DNA of 64,000 nt, taken from contig NZ_JAFWFN010000035.1 of NCBI RefSeq assembly GCF_017515565.1, positions 1 to 64,000 on the forward strand, given 5' to 3'. The notes under the pieces were generated by a model, which ran no database searches, had not been told where the DNA came from, and saw only the letters and a program-made list of their open reading frames with translations. Positions 1 through 9,909 of the stretch are shown here, piece after piece. How positions within the stretch are numbered: the stretch's first letter is position 1; each line of letters opens with the position of its first letter. Source of the DNA: Halomonas sp. (lineage in GTDB: Bacteria > Pseudomonadota > Gammaproteobacteria > Pseudomonadales > Halomonadaceae). Both the position numbers and the translations under genes were made by a program.

Positions 1-476
1 ACCGCCATCAGCGATACCAGGGCGGTGTCATCACGCATCGCACTGCGAAGCTGCTCGGGGGTTATGCAGCCGTCGCGCCCCGGCGTTAGCCACGTGATCT
101 CAAACCCTTCGCTTTCAAGCGCCTTAGCCGTATCGACAATCGCTTTATGCTCGATGTGGGAGGTCACCAGGTGCATGCCGCGTTCACGGTTAGCACGCAT
201 AAAACCGATCAGCGCTAAGTTGTCGGCTTCGGTGGCCCCGCTGGTCCAGACAATTTCCCGCGGGTCAGCGCCAATGGTATCTGCCACTTGGCGCCGCGCC
301 TGCTCAACGACTTGTTCGGCCTGCCAGCCAAGCATGTGACTACGCGAGGCGGGGTTGGCAAAAAGCTGATCAACCGTCAGGTAGCGCTGCATGACCTCGG
401 CCACCCGAGCATCCACCGGCGTCGTGGCGGCGTAGTCTAAGTAAATCGGCAGCGAAGGTGAGGTAGTCGTGGTCAT
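1..476 (-). CDS. iscS: Cysteine desulfurase IscS (N-terminal part, cut by window edge)
   Basis: This is the first ~158 codons of a class V PLP-dependent aminotransferase-fold enzyme that removes sulfur from cysteine and passes it to IscU for Fe-S cluster assembly in the cytoplasm. The frame opens at ATG 476 and translates as [20 protein letters not shown]; the [10 protein letters not shown] stretch near the N-terminus and the later [11 protein letters not shown] and TSHIEHKA segments are typical of IscS/NifS. It lies just downstream of iscR on the same strand, the normal isc operon order. The catalytic cysteine and PLP lysine lie beyond position 1 and cannot be checked. Confidence 0.95.
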   Translation of the reverse strand, partial: MTTTTSPSLPIYLDYAATTPVDARVAEVMQRYLTVDQLFANPASRSHMLGWQAEQVVEQARRQVADTIGADPREIVWTSGATEADNLALIGFMRANRERGMHLVTSHIEHKAIVDTAKALESEGFEITWLTPGRDGCITPEQLRSAMRDDTALVSLMA

Positions 477-501
477 GAGTTCCAGCGTGCAGGTTGGGCC
501 T

Positions 502-969
502 TCAGGGGGATGAGGCAAGAATGCCAGCATCTACGCGATGTTGTTGCCGGGAAGCAATACGTATTACGTCGGGGCGCTGCATCAATTGGGCAAGGGTAAT
601 GTCGTCAAAAAAGCTGCGAATTTGCCCAGACAGCTCACACCACAGAAAGTGGGTTAAGCAAGTATCGCCCTGCTGACAGTCAGATAGCCCCTGGCAACGT
701 GTGGCATCAACGGTTTCGTTCACGGCATCGATAATTTGCGAGACGCTGATCTCTTCAGCGGGCGTGGCCAGTAAATATCCGCCGCCAGGCCCGCGCACGC
801 TGGTAACCAGCCCTGCACGGCGTAAGCGGGCAAATAACTGCTCCAAATAAGAGAGAGAAATCTCTTGGCGTTGCGAAATATCACCCAGGCTAGTGGGCCC
901 GTGCTGCACATTAAGTGCCAAATCAAGCATGGCAGTGACAGCGTAACGGCCTTTTGTGGTCAAGCGCAT
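502..969 (-). CDS. iscR: Fe-S cluster-sensing transcription regulator IscR
   Basis: A 155-residue Rrf2-family winged-helix regulator. The N-terminus ([18 protein letters not shown]) and the wing segment [10 protein letters not shown] match IscR, and three cysteines in [14 protein letters not shown] are the known [2Fe-2S] ligands of the family. With its cluster, IscR represses its own isc operon; the apo form acts on other genes. It is the first gene of iscR-iscS, 26 bp ahead of iscS. A sigma-70-like promoter overlapped by an IscR-type site lies just upstream (1022-1054), consistent with autoregulation. Length is typical. Confidence 0.97.
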   Translation of the reverse strand: MRLTTKGRYAVTAMLDLALNVQHGPTSLGDISQRQEISLSYLEQLFARLRRAGLVTSVRGPGGGYLLATPAEEISVSQIIDAVNETVDATRCQGLSDCQQGDTCLTHFLWCELSGQIRSFFDDITLAQLMQRPDVIRIASRQQHRVDAGILASSP

Positions 970-1021
970 GACAGGAACCTCGACGCTGAGCCATCAGCGT
1001 GCTCACGGCAAATGTACAGCC

Positions 1022-1054
1022 ATTATGGAAATCCTGAGTGCTTTGGTCAACTAT
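1022..1054 (-). promoter_or_regulatory. iscR promoter with overlapping IscR type-1-like box
   Basis: Read on the minus strand, TTGACC (1050-1045) and CATAAT (1027-1022) are separated by exactly 17 nt, a good sigma-70 promoter for iscR. The -35 sits inside ATAGTTGACC...CTCAGGAT (1054-1031), which resembles the imperfect palindrome bound by [2Fe-2S]-IscR at other iscR promoters. The -35 overlaps the cysE stop codon, so the isc operon promoter is embedded in the end of cysE. The match was judged by eye. Confidence 0.7.
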
Positions 1055-1925
1055 TACGCGTGGTCGTGGTATCAGAAGATGAGTGGGGTGCTGTGTCGTT
1101 GGGCTGATTGCGCTGATGTTTGCCTAGCCCTGGGCAGCCGGTGTCGTTTTCGTCGAGAATGTCGGCAAAATCTTCATCCCGTAGTTCAGTTAGCTGACCA
1201 TCCCGATAGCTTGCATCCAATTTGCGCAGTGTGGAGCACATGCGCTCAATGCGCTCATCCACGGCGTGCATGTGATCCAGCATTGCCTGCATGGAGCGGG
1301 CAACGGGGTCGGGCATGTCCTGGCTAACACCGTAGGCATCGAAGCCAAACTTTTGGCAAATGGCTTCTCGGCGAGCAGGGTCCACATCCAGTGCTTCCTC
1401 TACATCCGGGTCGGCGCGCTTAACAATTTTGCCAGGAATGCCCACTACGGTTGCACCTGGCGGTACTTCTTTTGTCACCACGGCGTTTGAGCCAATTTTA
1501 GCCCCCGCACCGACGGTGAACGGGCCAAGAATTTTGGCGCCAGCGCCGACAATTACGCCATCTTCGAGGGTGGGGTGGCGCTTGCCCTTGTTCCAGCTGG
1601 TGCCGCCTAAGGTGACCCCCTGGTAAAGCGTTACGTTATCGCCCACTAACGCGGTTTCACCAATCACCACGCCCATGCCGTGGTCGATAAAAAAGCGCCG
1701 GCCAATGGTAGCGCCCGGGTGAATTTCTATACCTGTAAGCCAGCGGGAAAATGTCGACATTGTGCGTGCTAGCCACTTGAGGTTTTTGTTCCATAGCCAG
1801 TGGCCACAGCGGTGCAGCAGAAGCGCATGCAAGCCTGGATAGTTGGTTAACACTTCCAAAAAATTACGGGCCGCAGGATCGCGGTCGAATACGCTATTAA
1901 TGTCTTCACGCAGGCGTTGAAACAT
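1047..1925 (-). CDS. cysE: Serine O-acetyltransferase
   Basis: A 292-residue enzyme that acetylates L-serine with acetyl-CoA to give O-acetylserine, the acceptor for sulfide in cysteine synthesis. The left-handed beta-helix hexapeptide repeats are clear ([58 protein letters not shown]), with the catalytic-site segment [12 protein letters not shown]. The C-terminal ~100 residues are charged and may be a regulatory tail. It lies directly upstream of iscR on the same strand, a common arrangement linking cysteine supply to IscS. Start ATG at 1925 begins with MFQRLREDI, as expected for the short CysE form. Confidence 0.95.
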   Translation of the reverse strand: MFQRLREDINSVFDRDPAARNFLEVLTNYPGLHALLLHRCGHWLWNKNLKWLARTMSTFSRWLTGIEIHPGATIGRRFFIDHGMGVVIGETALVGDNVTLYQGVTLGGTSWNKGKRHPTLEDGVIVGAGAKILGPFTVGAGAKIGSNAVVTKEVPPGATVVGIPGKIVKRADPDVEEALDVDPARREAICQKFGFDAYGVSQDMPDPVARSMQAMLDHMHAVDERIERMCSTLRKLDASYRDGQLTELRDEDFADILDENDTGCPGLGKHQRNQPNDTAPHSSSDTTTTRNS

Positions 1926-2092
1926 GGGTGATCCTTGGGCGTTAAGGGGCGGCAGCGTCGCATCATTGGGTTAACCGTAATAAGTTAACAGCAATAAAAA
2001 GCGTAATGGAATAACGTTAGCAGGAAGGCGATGTTGGGGCGCAAAGCCACGACTTCAAGTTTAGGTCATTCTGGTTAATTCAGCGGCTATCA

Positions 2093-2836
2093 CTATGGCT
2101 GCTGCCGGTCTGCTGCTTTTTCGGTGGCTGATAGAATGCCGCGCAAAATATTCATTTCCATTTTTTCTGGACGGGCGCGTAAGTATAAGCGGCGCAATCT
2201 TGCCATTAGCTGGCGTGGCTGAGCCGGGTCGTGAAACTCAATCGCAATGAGGGTGCGCTCTAAATGCTCGAAGTAACGCTCTAGCTCTGCGTGGGTTGCC
2301 AGCTCGTCCTCATTCTCGCTGGCTGGCTCTGGCGTTGCTTGGCTTAACCACGCCATGCGGCATTCGTAGGCTAATACCTGAACGGCGGCCGCTAAGTTGA
2401 GCGAGCTGAAATCAGCGTTGGTGGGGATATGCACATGGGCATGGCAGCGCTGTAGCTCGGCATTGGTTAAGCCGCTGTCTTCACGGCCAAACACCAGCGC
2501 GACGCGGGCGCCTTGCTGGTGGCATTCGCTCGGCAGGCGTTCGGCCAGCTCGCGGGGTGAAATCATTGGCCAGGGGAGGGTGCGCGAGCGCGCGCTGGCA
2601 CCTACGGCCAAGGTGCAGTCAGCAACAGCATCCTCAAGAGTGGGGTGAATCACCGCTTGATGAAGCAGATGGTCAGCGCCGGAGGCCCGGGAGATGCTGT
2701 CCTGGGTGATCACCTCGCAGCGAGGCGCTACCAAGGCAAGGTCGGCCAGGCCCATGTTGTGCATGGCGCGTGCTACGCCGCCAATATTGCCGGGATGGCT
2801 GGTGCCGATAAGAACAATACGAATGCGCTCAAGCAT
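2093..2836 (-). CDS. trmJ: tRNA (cytidine/uridine-32-2'-O)-methyltransferase TrmJ
   Basis: A SPOUT-class methyltransferase that 2'-O-methylates position 32 of certain tRNAs using SAM. It starts with MLERIRIVLIGTSHPGNIGG, the family signature, and carries the C-terminal knot motifs VALVFGREDSGLTNAEL and IPTNADFSSLNLAAAVQ. I chose ATG 2836 because a GAG Shine-Dalgarno lies 6 nt upstream; a TTG start at 2854 would add six residues. The C-terminal extension (about residues 165-247) is usual for TrmJ. It is divergent from the suhB-like gene. Confidence 0.93.
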   Translation of the reverse strand: MLERIRIVLIGTSHPGNIGGVARAMHNMGLADLALVAPRCEVITQDSISRASGADHLLHQAVIHPTLEDAVADCTLAVGASARSRTLPWPMISPRELAERLPSECHQQGARVALVFGREDSGLTNAELQRCHAHVHIPTNADFSSLNLAAAVQVLAYECRMAWLSQATPEPASENEDELATHAELERYFEHLERTLIAIEFHDPAQPRQLMARLRRLYLRARPEKMEMNILRGILSATEKAADRQQP

Positions 2837-2980
2837 AATAGGCTCGGTAATCAAATGCGGAAACCGCGCAGTTTAGCATGAGTCGATGGCATGCCCGAGG
2901 GGCCTCTGCTAGAATTGCGCGCCAAAGGTAGCCCTGCGACTACCCACTGTTCTTTAACATCACTGTGACAAGGCCCGATC

Positions 2981-3775
2981 ATGAATCCGATGGTCCAATT
3001 TACGCTGCGCGCTGCGCGTGGCGCTGTTGAACACTTTTTACGCGTCCGTGAGCGGATTGAAAATGCTCATGAAGAATTTAATCTCGACCGCCTGCTGGAA
3101 GACACAGCGCGCAAGGCTGAGGCGACCATTGTTCAACAGTTGGAGCGTGGCTACCCTCACCATGGCGTTACCGGCCGGTATACGCCGTATAAAGCCGGTG
3201 AAGGCGAAGGTGCGGATACTGTCTGGAAGATTGAACCTATGCATGGCTACTCAAATTTAGCGGTAGCTGGCAAGGGCTTTGCACTCTCAGTGGTGTGTCT
3301 TGTTAAAGGCCGCCCCGAACACGCGGTGATTCTCTCGCCGTTTGGTGATGACGAGTATATCGCCAGCCGTGGCCGTGGCGCGCAGCATAACGACAAACGT
3401 ATGCGCGTTAGCAAACCAACGGCAATTGCGGGCACGCGGATGGCAATGAGCCTACCGGAAGCTTGGCTACGTCCTAGCCATTTGCCCGCTTACTTAACCA
3501 TTGCTCAGCAGCTTGCTCCCCAGGTTGAAACCTTGCTGGCCACCGGCAGTGGTTTGCTTGATATCTGCGAATTGGCGACTGGCCGCGTAGACAGCGTTTT
3601 TGTCTTGGGCCTTGAAGAGCAGGATATGCAGGTGGGGTCGCTGCTGCTTAAAGAAGCGGGTGCGTTAATGGGCACGCCAGATGGCAAGCCTACTGTAAGC
3701 CCCGAGAGTCAGTTGATGGCTGCTGGGCCGCGCCTTTATAAAGCGCTGATCAAACAGCTGGCACCGCATTTCTAA
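2981..3775 (+). CDS. suhB: SuhB/inositol monophosphatase homologue with degenerate active site
   Basis: A 264-residue protein of the inositol-monophosphatase fold, aligning end to end with SuhB (N-terminus MNPMVQFTLRAARGAVEHFL; ASRGRGAQHNDKRMRVS; GRVDSVFVLGLEEQDMQVG). The metal-binding motifs are altered. The GEE(G/S) loop is replaced by GRYTPY (residues 65-70), the invariant DPLDGTTN by EPMHGYSN (85-92), and the WD of the C-terminal motif by QD (214-215). Phosphatase activity is therefore unlikely. SuhB of E. coli also acts as an rRNA transcription antitermination factor with NusA/RNA polymerase, a role not dependent on catalysis, so a non-enzymatic role is plausible (inference). A strong terminator follows. 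Confidence 0.85.
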   Translation: MNPMVQFTLRAARGAVEHFLRVRERIENAHEEFNLDRLLEDTARKAEATIVQQLERGYPHHGVTGRYTPYKAGEGEGADTVWKIEPMHGYSNLAVAGKGFALSVVCLVKGRPEHAVILSPFGDDEYIASRGRGAQHNDKRMRVSKPTAIAGTRMAMSLPEAWLRPSHLPAYLTIAQQLAPQVETLLATGSGLLDICELATGRVDSVFVLGLEEQDMQVGSLLLKEAGALMGTPDGKPTVSPESQLMAAGPRLYKALIKQLAPHF

Positions 3776-3836
3776 GCGGTGTTTCTAATCCGAATATGTT
3801 TGAGCTAACGTGTTATTAGGCGTTGATTCAGACACT

Positions 3837-3873
3837 AAAAAAGCCCTGCTGGTGATGCCAGCAGGGCTTTTTG
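3837..3873. terminator. Bidirectional rho-independent terminator between suhB-like gene and secF
   Basis: A perfect 12-bp stem, AAGCCCTGCTGG pairing with CCAGCAGGGCTT, has a short loop and is flanked by an A-run on the left and a T-run on the right. It can end both convergent transcripts. Confidence 0.9.
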
Positions 3874-3894
3874 CTGCGTGCCAAACGTGCTTCG

Positions 3895-4821
3895 TTAAGG
3901 CAGCTCTTCTTCCTCTTCATCAAGCTCTTTTTTGGTGGGAATTAGATCTTCCCGAGTGAGCTTAAGTGGCAGCAGCAGCGCACCGGAAATGTAGATCGAG
4001 GAGAAAGTACCCACCAGCACACCGATTAACAGCGCAATGGCAAAGTTATTAATCATATCGCCGCCCAGCAGCAGCAGGGCTAGCAGTACGAGAATCGTGG
4101 TGCCAGACGTTGCCAGGGTGCGCGACAGCGTGGCGTTGATCGCTTCGTTAAAGATTTGCGGCATATCATCAATGCGTGACGTGCGGATCGTTTCACGAAT
4201 CCGGTCATACACCACAATCGTATCGTTTAGCGAATAACCAATCACCGCCAGAATGGCCGCAAGAACCGTGAGGTTAAAGTCGAGCTGGAACAGCGCGAAG
4301 ATACCCACCACGATAATAACGTCATGCAGCAGCGCAAATAGCGCACCGATGGCAAATTTGTATTGGAAGCGAAAGGCCACGTAGAGCATCACAATGCCAA
4401 GGGCGACCAGCATGCCCATCCCGCTTTGATCCCGCAATTGCTCGCCGACTTGGGCGCCGACAAACTCCGCGCGGACCAAATCAACATTGTCGCCATCGGC
4501 ACGAAGCAAGCTAACCACTTCGTTGCCTACTTCGGGGTCAAAGGCTTGCTGCAGGCGGATCAGTACTTCGGTGGAGGCACCAAAGGTTTGCACCGAAACG
4601 TCCTGGAAGCCGCTGCTTTCCAGTAACTGGCGAATAGCATCCAGTGAAGGTGCTGCACCATAGCGAACTTCCACCAGCGTACCGCCGGTAAAGTCGAGCC
4701 CTAGATTGAGCTGCTGAAACAGAATGGCGCCAATCGACACAATAAGCATCGCGGCTGAGACAACGAACGCAATGTTGCGCCGTCCCATAAAGTCGATCCG
4801 CAGGTGTGATAGGGGTTTCAT
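3895..4821 (-). CDS. secF: Protein translocase subunit SecF
   Basis: A 308-residue inner-membrane subunit of the SecDF complex, which uses the proton gradient to help pull preproteins through SecYEG. It shows an N-terminal membrane helix, a periplasmic region beginning FTGGTLVEVRYG, and the conserved block of helices containing VIGYSLNDTIVVYDRIRE. The start at ATG 4821 (MKPLSHLRIDFMGRR) has an AGAGGT Shine-Dalgarno 5 nt upstream; a GTG two codons earlier is less likely. It is 34 bp after secD in the queA-tgt-yajC-secD-secF cluster. The acidic tail (DEEEEELP) fits a halophile. Confidence 0.97.
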   Translation of the reverse strand: MKPLSHLRIDFMGRRNIAFVVSAAMLIVSIGAILFQQLNLGLDFTGGTLVEVRYGAAPSLDAIRQLLESSGFQDVSVQTFGASTEVLIRLQQAFDPEVGNEVVSLLRADGDNVDLVRAEFVGAQVGEQLRDQSGMGMLVALGIVMLYVAFRFQYKFAIGALFALLHDVIIVVGIFALFQLDFNLTVLAAILAVIGYSLNDTIVVYDRIRETIRTSRIDDMPQIFNEAINATLSRTLATSGTTILVLLALLLLGGDMINNFAIALLIGVLVGTFSSIYISGALLLPLKLTREDLIPTKKELDEEEEELP

Positions 4822-4855
4822 TACCACCTCTTAAATTCTGAGCTGAGCACGTTTT

Positions 4856-6709
4856 TCAAATCCACAGCTTTTTGACGGGTTTGCTGCCATAGGTCAGGTT
4901 AACCATGGCACGGGTCACCAGCAGGGCGGTGAACATCGACGTCAAAATGCCGATGGAAAGCGTAACGGCAAAGCCTTTGACCGGGCCGGTGCCAATAGAG
5001 AACAGGATTACGGCGACTAGCAGCGTGGTGATATTGGCATCCACGATGGAGGTAAAGGCGCGTTCATAACCCGCGTGTATGGCTTGCTGGATGGACATGC
5101 CGTTGCGCAACTCTTCACGTATGCGCTCGAATATCAGCACGTTGGCGTCCACCGCCATACCCAGCGTCAGCACGATGCCGGCAATACCTGGCAGCGTTAA
5201 CGTTGCCCCCAGCATCGACATAACAGCAATGAGCAGGGTCAGGTTGAGCGCCAGCGCAATATTGGCAAAGATACCGAATACCTTGTAGCGCGCGAGCATA
5301 AAGATCACGACTAACATCAAGCCGATCTGAACTGAGAGCAAGCCGCGCTCAATGTTTTCGGCGCCCAGGCTTGGGCCGATAGTACGTTCTTGCACAAAGT
5401 AAATCGGCGCAGCCAGTGAGCCAGAGCGCAGCAGTAGCGCAAGCTCTGCGGCTTCGGTGGGTGAGTCTAGCCCGGTAATCCGGAAGCTATTGCCTAGTGC
5501 GCTTTGGATGGTGGCAAGGCTGATCAGGCCGCGCTCAACGTAAGGCTCGCGAACGACGGTCTCTAAGCCGGTTTCTGGGTCAGTTTCAACCCGGTCTTCA
5601 CTTTTGTGCTCAATAAACAGCACCGCCATATTGCGACCAATATTGGTCCGCGTGGCGCGGTTCATTAGCGTACCGCCGGTGCCATCCAGGTTGATATTGA
5701 CCTGGGGGCGGCCGTTTTCGTCAAAGCTATGGCTGGCGCTGGAAACGCTATCGCCTGTAATAATCACATCACGCATCAATTCCGCCGAACGCGAAGTGTC
5801 GTTGCGGAATGTGTGGCGCTCGGTTTCCATGTCGGGCGTGTCGCTGCGCGCTTCTAAACGGAACTCCAGGTTAGCGGTGGCGCCGACAATACGCTTTGCA
5901 GCCACGGTATCTTGGATGCCCGGCAACTCAACCACAATCTGGCTGGGGCCTTGGCGCTGCACCATCGGCTCGGCAACGCCTAGCTCATCCACCCGGTTGC
6001 GCAGGGTGGTTAAGTTTTGGTTAACCGCGTAATCCTGTATTTCGTTGACCGTTTGGTCGCTAAGCGACATCACCAGCCGAGAGGTGCGGCCATCGCCTTC
6101 GCTGCTGTAGTCAAAGTCGGGGAAGTCGCGGCTGATTAAGCGGCGCGCTGCATCACGGTCATCGCTGCTACCAAAATCAATAGAGAGCGAACGCTCGGCT
6201 ACTTCGGTGTTGCGGTAGCGAATGCGCTCACCGCGCAGCAGCTCGCGCATTGCGCTAGCATTGACTTCTAACCGCTGGGTAAGCGCGGCGTCCATATCCA
6301 CTTCAAGCAAAAAGTGGACACCACCACGTAAATCTAAGCCCAGTGTCATGGGTGACGCGGAAACGGCTTGCAGCCAGCTCGGCGTTGCTTCTGCAAGGTT
6401 GAGTGCAACGGTAGCCTGGTTGCCGAGTATGTCGGTAGCGACGTCGCGGGCATTCAGCTGGTCATCGTTATTTTTCAGGCGAATTAGCCACTGGCCATTC
6501 TCCTGCTCGATGGTTTTGATTTCGATGCCACGTTCGTTAAGCGCTTCTTCGACACGGGTTAACTGACGCTCATCCAGCGCATCGCCCTGGGCGCTGCTAA
6601 CTTGGATAGCGGGATCTGCGGGAAATAAGTTGGGAAGCGCGTAGATAAGGCCAACCACCAGGACGACCAGTATCAGCAGATACTTCCACAGGGGGTAACG
6701 GTTGAGCAT
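4856..6709 (-). CDS. secD: Protein translocase subunit SecD
   Basis: A 617-residue partner of SecF. Residues ~6-25 form the first membrane helix (LWKYLLILVVLVVGLIYALP), followed by a large periplasmic domain containing the LGLDLRGGVHFLLEVD motif and, near the C-terminus, the helix block with GMAVDANVLIFERIREE. Length is normal for the gammaproteobacterial form. I place the start at ATG 6709 (MLNRYPLWKY), with AGGG just upstream, rather than the 20-codon upstream extension, which has no family counterpart. It is expressed with yajC and secF. Confidence 0.97.
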   Translation of the reverse strand: MLNRYPLWKYLLILVVLVVGLIYALPNLFPADPAIQVSSAQGDALDERQLTRVEEALNERGIEIKTIEQENGQWLIRLKNNDDQLNARDVATDILGNQATVALNLAEATPSWLQAVSASPMTLGLDLRGGVHFLLEVDMDAALTQRLEVNASAMRELLRGERIRYRNTEVAERSLSIDFGSSDDRDAARRLISRDFPDFDYSSEGDGRTSRLVMSLSDQTVNEIQDYAVNQNLTTLRNRVDELGVAEPMVQRQGPSQIVVELPGIQDTVAAKRIVGATANLEFRLEARSDTPDMETERHTFRNDTSRSAELMRDVIITGDSVSSASHSFDENGRPQVNINLDGTGGTLMNRATRTNIGRNMAVLFIEHKSEDRVETDPETGLETVVREPYVERGLISLATIQSALGNSFRITGLDSPTEAAELALLLRSGSLAAPIYFVQERTIGPSLGAENIERGLLSVQIGLMLVVIFMLARYKVFGIFANIALALNLTLLIAVMSMLGATLTLPGIAGIVLTLGMAVDANVLIFERIREELRNGMSIQQAIHAGYERAFTSIVDANITTLLVAVILFSIGTGPVKGFAVTLSIGILTSMFTALLVTRAMVNLTYGSKPVKKLWI

Positions 6710-6843
6710 GCAAGCCCTGCCTTCAATTACATACGGAAGTGCTGCACGCGGCCAGGCCGTGTGCAGCAACGTTCACCATCGTAGCTACCATGTCACCCCT
6801 GCCGGGGTGGCTGGCACTGTCTCGGCAGGGAGGACTTCAGGCG

Positions 6844-7170
6844 TTAGATGGACTTAATAGTACCCTTGGGCAGAACGGCAGCGACGGCATTTTTCTGCAC
6901 GTTAACTTCGTTGCCTTCTGAAACTTCTAAGGTTAAAAACTCATCGCTCACTTTGGTAATGCGACCCACCAGGCCGCCACCGATGACGACTTCATCACCT
7001 TTAGCTAAGCTGGTGACCAGCTGTTTGTGCTGCTTGGCGCGTTTTGCTTGGGGACGCCACAGCAGGAAGTAGAAAATCAGCACGAAGCCGACCAGCATGA
7101 CAATTTGCGCGATGCCACCGCCTGCACCGGCTTCTTGGGCATGGGCTGGTGAGATGAAGAAATCCAGCAT
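6844..7170 (-). CDS. yajC: Sec translocase accessory protein YajC
   Basis: A 108-residue single-span membrane protein of the SecDF-YajC complex. It begins MLDFFISPAHAQ, has one strongly hydrophobic helix (IVMLVGFVLIFYFLLWRPQ), and then the cytoplasmic domain with KGDEVVIGGGLVGRI. The start at ATG 7170 is favoured by an AGGAG 9 nt upstream; the longer in-frame extension is not family-like. It lies between tgt and secD in the usual order. Confidence 0.95.
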   Translation of the reverse strand: MLDFFISPAHAQEAGAGGGIAQIVMLVGFVLIFYFLLWRPQAKRAKQHKQLVTSLAKGDEVVIGGGLVGRITKVSDEFLTLEVSEGNEVNVQKNAVAAVLPKGTIKSI

Positions 7171-7247
7171 TGCAGAGAACTCCTGGGTTATAAAAAAGTG
7201 GTCGAATAGTTTAAACCACGCGCGCAATGCGCGGGGCGATTAATTCG

Positions 7248-8399
<1,152 letters not shown>

Positions 8400-8403
8400 T
8401 TAA

Positions 8404-9435
8404 TTAGCGGGTAAGCAGCATTGCATCGCCATAGCTAAAGAAGGCGTAGCGCTCGTCTACCGCCGAGCGGTAAGCGTTCATCATGTGGTCGTAGCCCGCG
8501 AAAGCAGACACCAGCATCAGCAGCGTGGATTCGGGTAAGTGAAAGTTGGTGATCAGCGCATCCACGCAGCGCCACTCGTAACCCGGGTAGATAAAAATAT
8601 CGGTATCGCCGCTGTAAGGGGCTATCTCACCGTTGGCGCTTTTCATACAGGCGCTCTCTAAGCAGCGCACGCTGGTGGTGCCAACTGCAACCACTCGTTT
8701 ACCAGCCGCCTGGGTATCGCGCACTTTTTGGCAGGCAGCTTCAGAAACCTCAATCCACTCGCTGTGCATGTGGTGCTCAAGGATGTTATCAACCCGTACT
8801 GGCTGAAAGGTGCCGGCACCCACATGCAAGGTCACAAATGCACTGTTAATGCCTTTTTCGGCCAGCGCGTCTAGCAGCGGTTGGTCAAAATGAAGCCCCG
8901 CTGTAGGGGCGGCCACCGCGCCGTCGCGACGGGCATACACCGTTTGGTAACGGTCTCGGTCGCTTAGTTCATCTTCGCGGGTGATATAGGGCGGCAGTGG
9001 CATATGGCCATGCTTTTCCAGCAGGGCAATCATCGGCGTATCGCCTAAAAAACGCAGTTCAAACAGTGCATCGCGGCGGCCTTCTACGATGGCATGAATA
9101 TCGCCTTCAAAGATTAGCTCGGTGCCGGGCTTCGGCGATTTGCTGGAACGGATATGCGCCAAGCCGCGATGAGTGTCTAAAGGGCGCTCCAATAGCATTT
9201 CGACTTTTCCGCCGCTGGCTTTATGACCGTGCAGGCGTGCCGGTATGACGCGGGTGTCATTGAAAACCAGCAAGTCGCCGGGCTCGAGAATTTCAAGTAA
9301 GTCGGTAAATCGGCGATGGTCAAGTGCGCCGCTCTGGCCATCCACGCATAGCAAACGGCAGTCGCTGCGCTGCTCAGAGGGGTAACGGGCAATGAGCTCA
9401 TCGGGTAGCTCGAAATGGAAGTCCGCGCGCTGCAT
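8404..9435 (-). CDS. queA: S-adenosylmethionine:tRNA ribosyltransferase-isomerase QueA
   Basis: A 343-residue enzyme that transfers and isomerises the ribose of SAM onto preQ1-modified tRNA to form epoxyqueuosine, the step after Tgt. Family motifs are present in order: [15 protein letters not shown] at the start, [33 protein letters not shown]-type segment [15 protein letters not shown], and [20 protein letters not shown] near the end. Length is normal and the gene is intact. It is first in the queA-tgt-yajC-secD-secF cluster, so if tgt is truly broken this enzyme would have no substrate. Confidence 0.97.
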   Translation of the reverse strand: MQRADFHFELPDELIARYPSEQRSDCRLLCVDGQSGALDHRRFTDLLEILEPGDLLVFNDTRVIPARLHGHKASGGKVEMLLERPLDTHRGLAHIRSSKSPKPGTELIFEGDIHAIVEGRRDALFELRFLGDTPMIALLEKHGHMPLPPYITREDELSDRDRYQTVYARRDGAVAAPTAGLHFDQPLLDALAEKGINSAFVTLHVGAGTFQPVRVDNILEHHMHSEWIEVSEAACQKVRDTQAAGKRVVAVGTTSVRCLESACMKSANGEIAPYSGDTDIFIYPGYEWRCVDALITNFHLPESTLLMLVSAFAGYDHMMNAYRSAVDERYAFFSYGDAMLLTR

Positions 9436-9509
9436 GGAAATGGCTCTTTTCAGTGGTCAAACAGGCGGCATAGGATAGCGCTTTCGATAGATAAAGTCAG
9501 TCAATGTGA

Positions 9510-9537
9510 TTGACCTAGAGGGTTATCTCCGTATAAT
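9510..9537 (+). promoter_or_regulatory. tRNA-Leu promoter
   Basis: TTGACC (9510-9515) and a perfect TATAAT (9532-9537) are 16 nt apart and end 11 bp before the mature tRNA. This is a strong sigma-70 promoter dedicated to the tRNA gene. Confidence 0.85.
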
Positions 9538-9548
9538 GCGCTTCCATT

Positions 9549-9635
9549 GCCGGTGTGGCGGAATTGGTAGACGCAGCGGATTCAAAATCCGCCGCCTTTA
9601 CGGGTGTGCCAGTTCGAGTCTGGCCACCGGCACCA
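9549..9635 (+). tRNA. tRNA-Leu (anticodon CAA)
   Basis: An 87-nt class II tRNA with encoded CCA end. The acceptor stem GCCGGTG pairs with CACCGGC; the anticodon arm GCGGA-TTCAAAA-TCCGC carries anticodon CAA, reading UUG; the long variable arm (GCCTTTACGGGT) and T-arm with GTTCGAGTC follow. It has its own promoter and terminator. Confidence 0.97.
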
Positions 9636-9641
9636 AATTTT

Positions 9642-9674
9642 AGGGCTTAGCGTTCATCGCTAGGCCCTTTTTTG
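9642..9674 (+). terminator. Rho-independent terminator of tRNA-Leu
   Basis: An imperfect stem, AGGGCTTAGCG pairing with CGCTAGGCCCT around a TTCAT loop, followed by a run of T, begins 7 nt after the tRNA CCA. Confidence 0.88.
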
Positions 9675-9909
9675 TTGTGCCTGCCCAAATTACTTCCCCG
9701 ACGCATGTTTATGAAGCCTCTAATGCGCTTTAACAGGCAATTAAGCGTCCTTTTTAATGGTTTATTTGCTACTTCTTTGTGGAATACTTAAGACCATTTT
9801 TCTAGTGATGTTGATTGCTGCTTATCACCGCGGCACATCGTCGGTTAACGGCGATCCGAAATAAAAATACGGCGCATAGCGCCATTGACCTTTAGTGGAG
9901 ATGTGCTTA

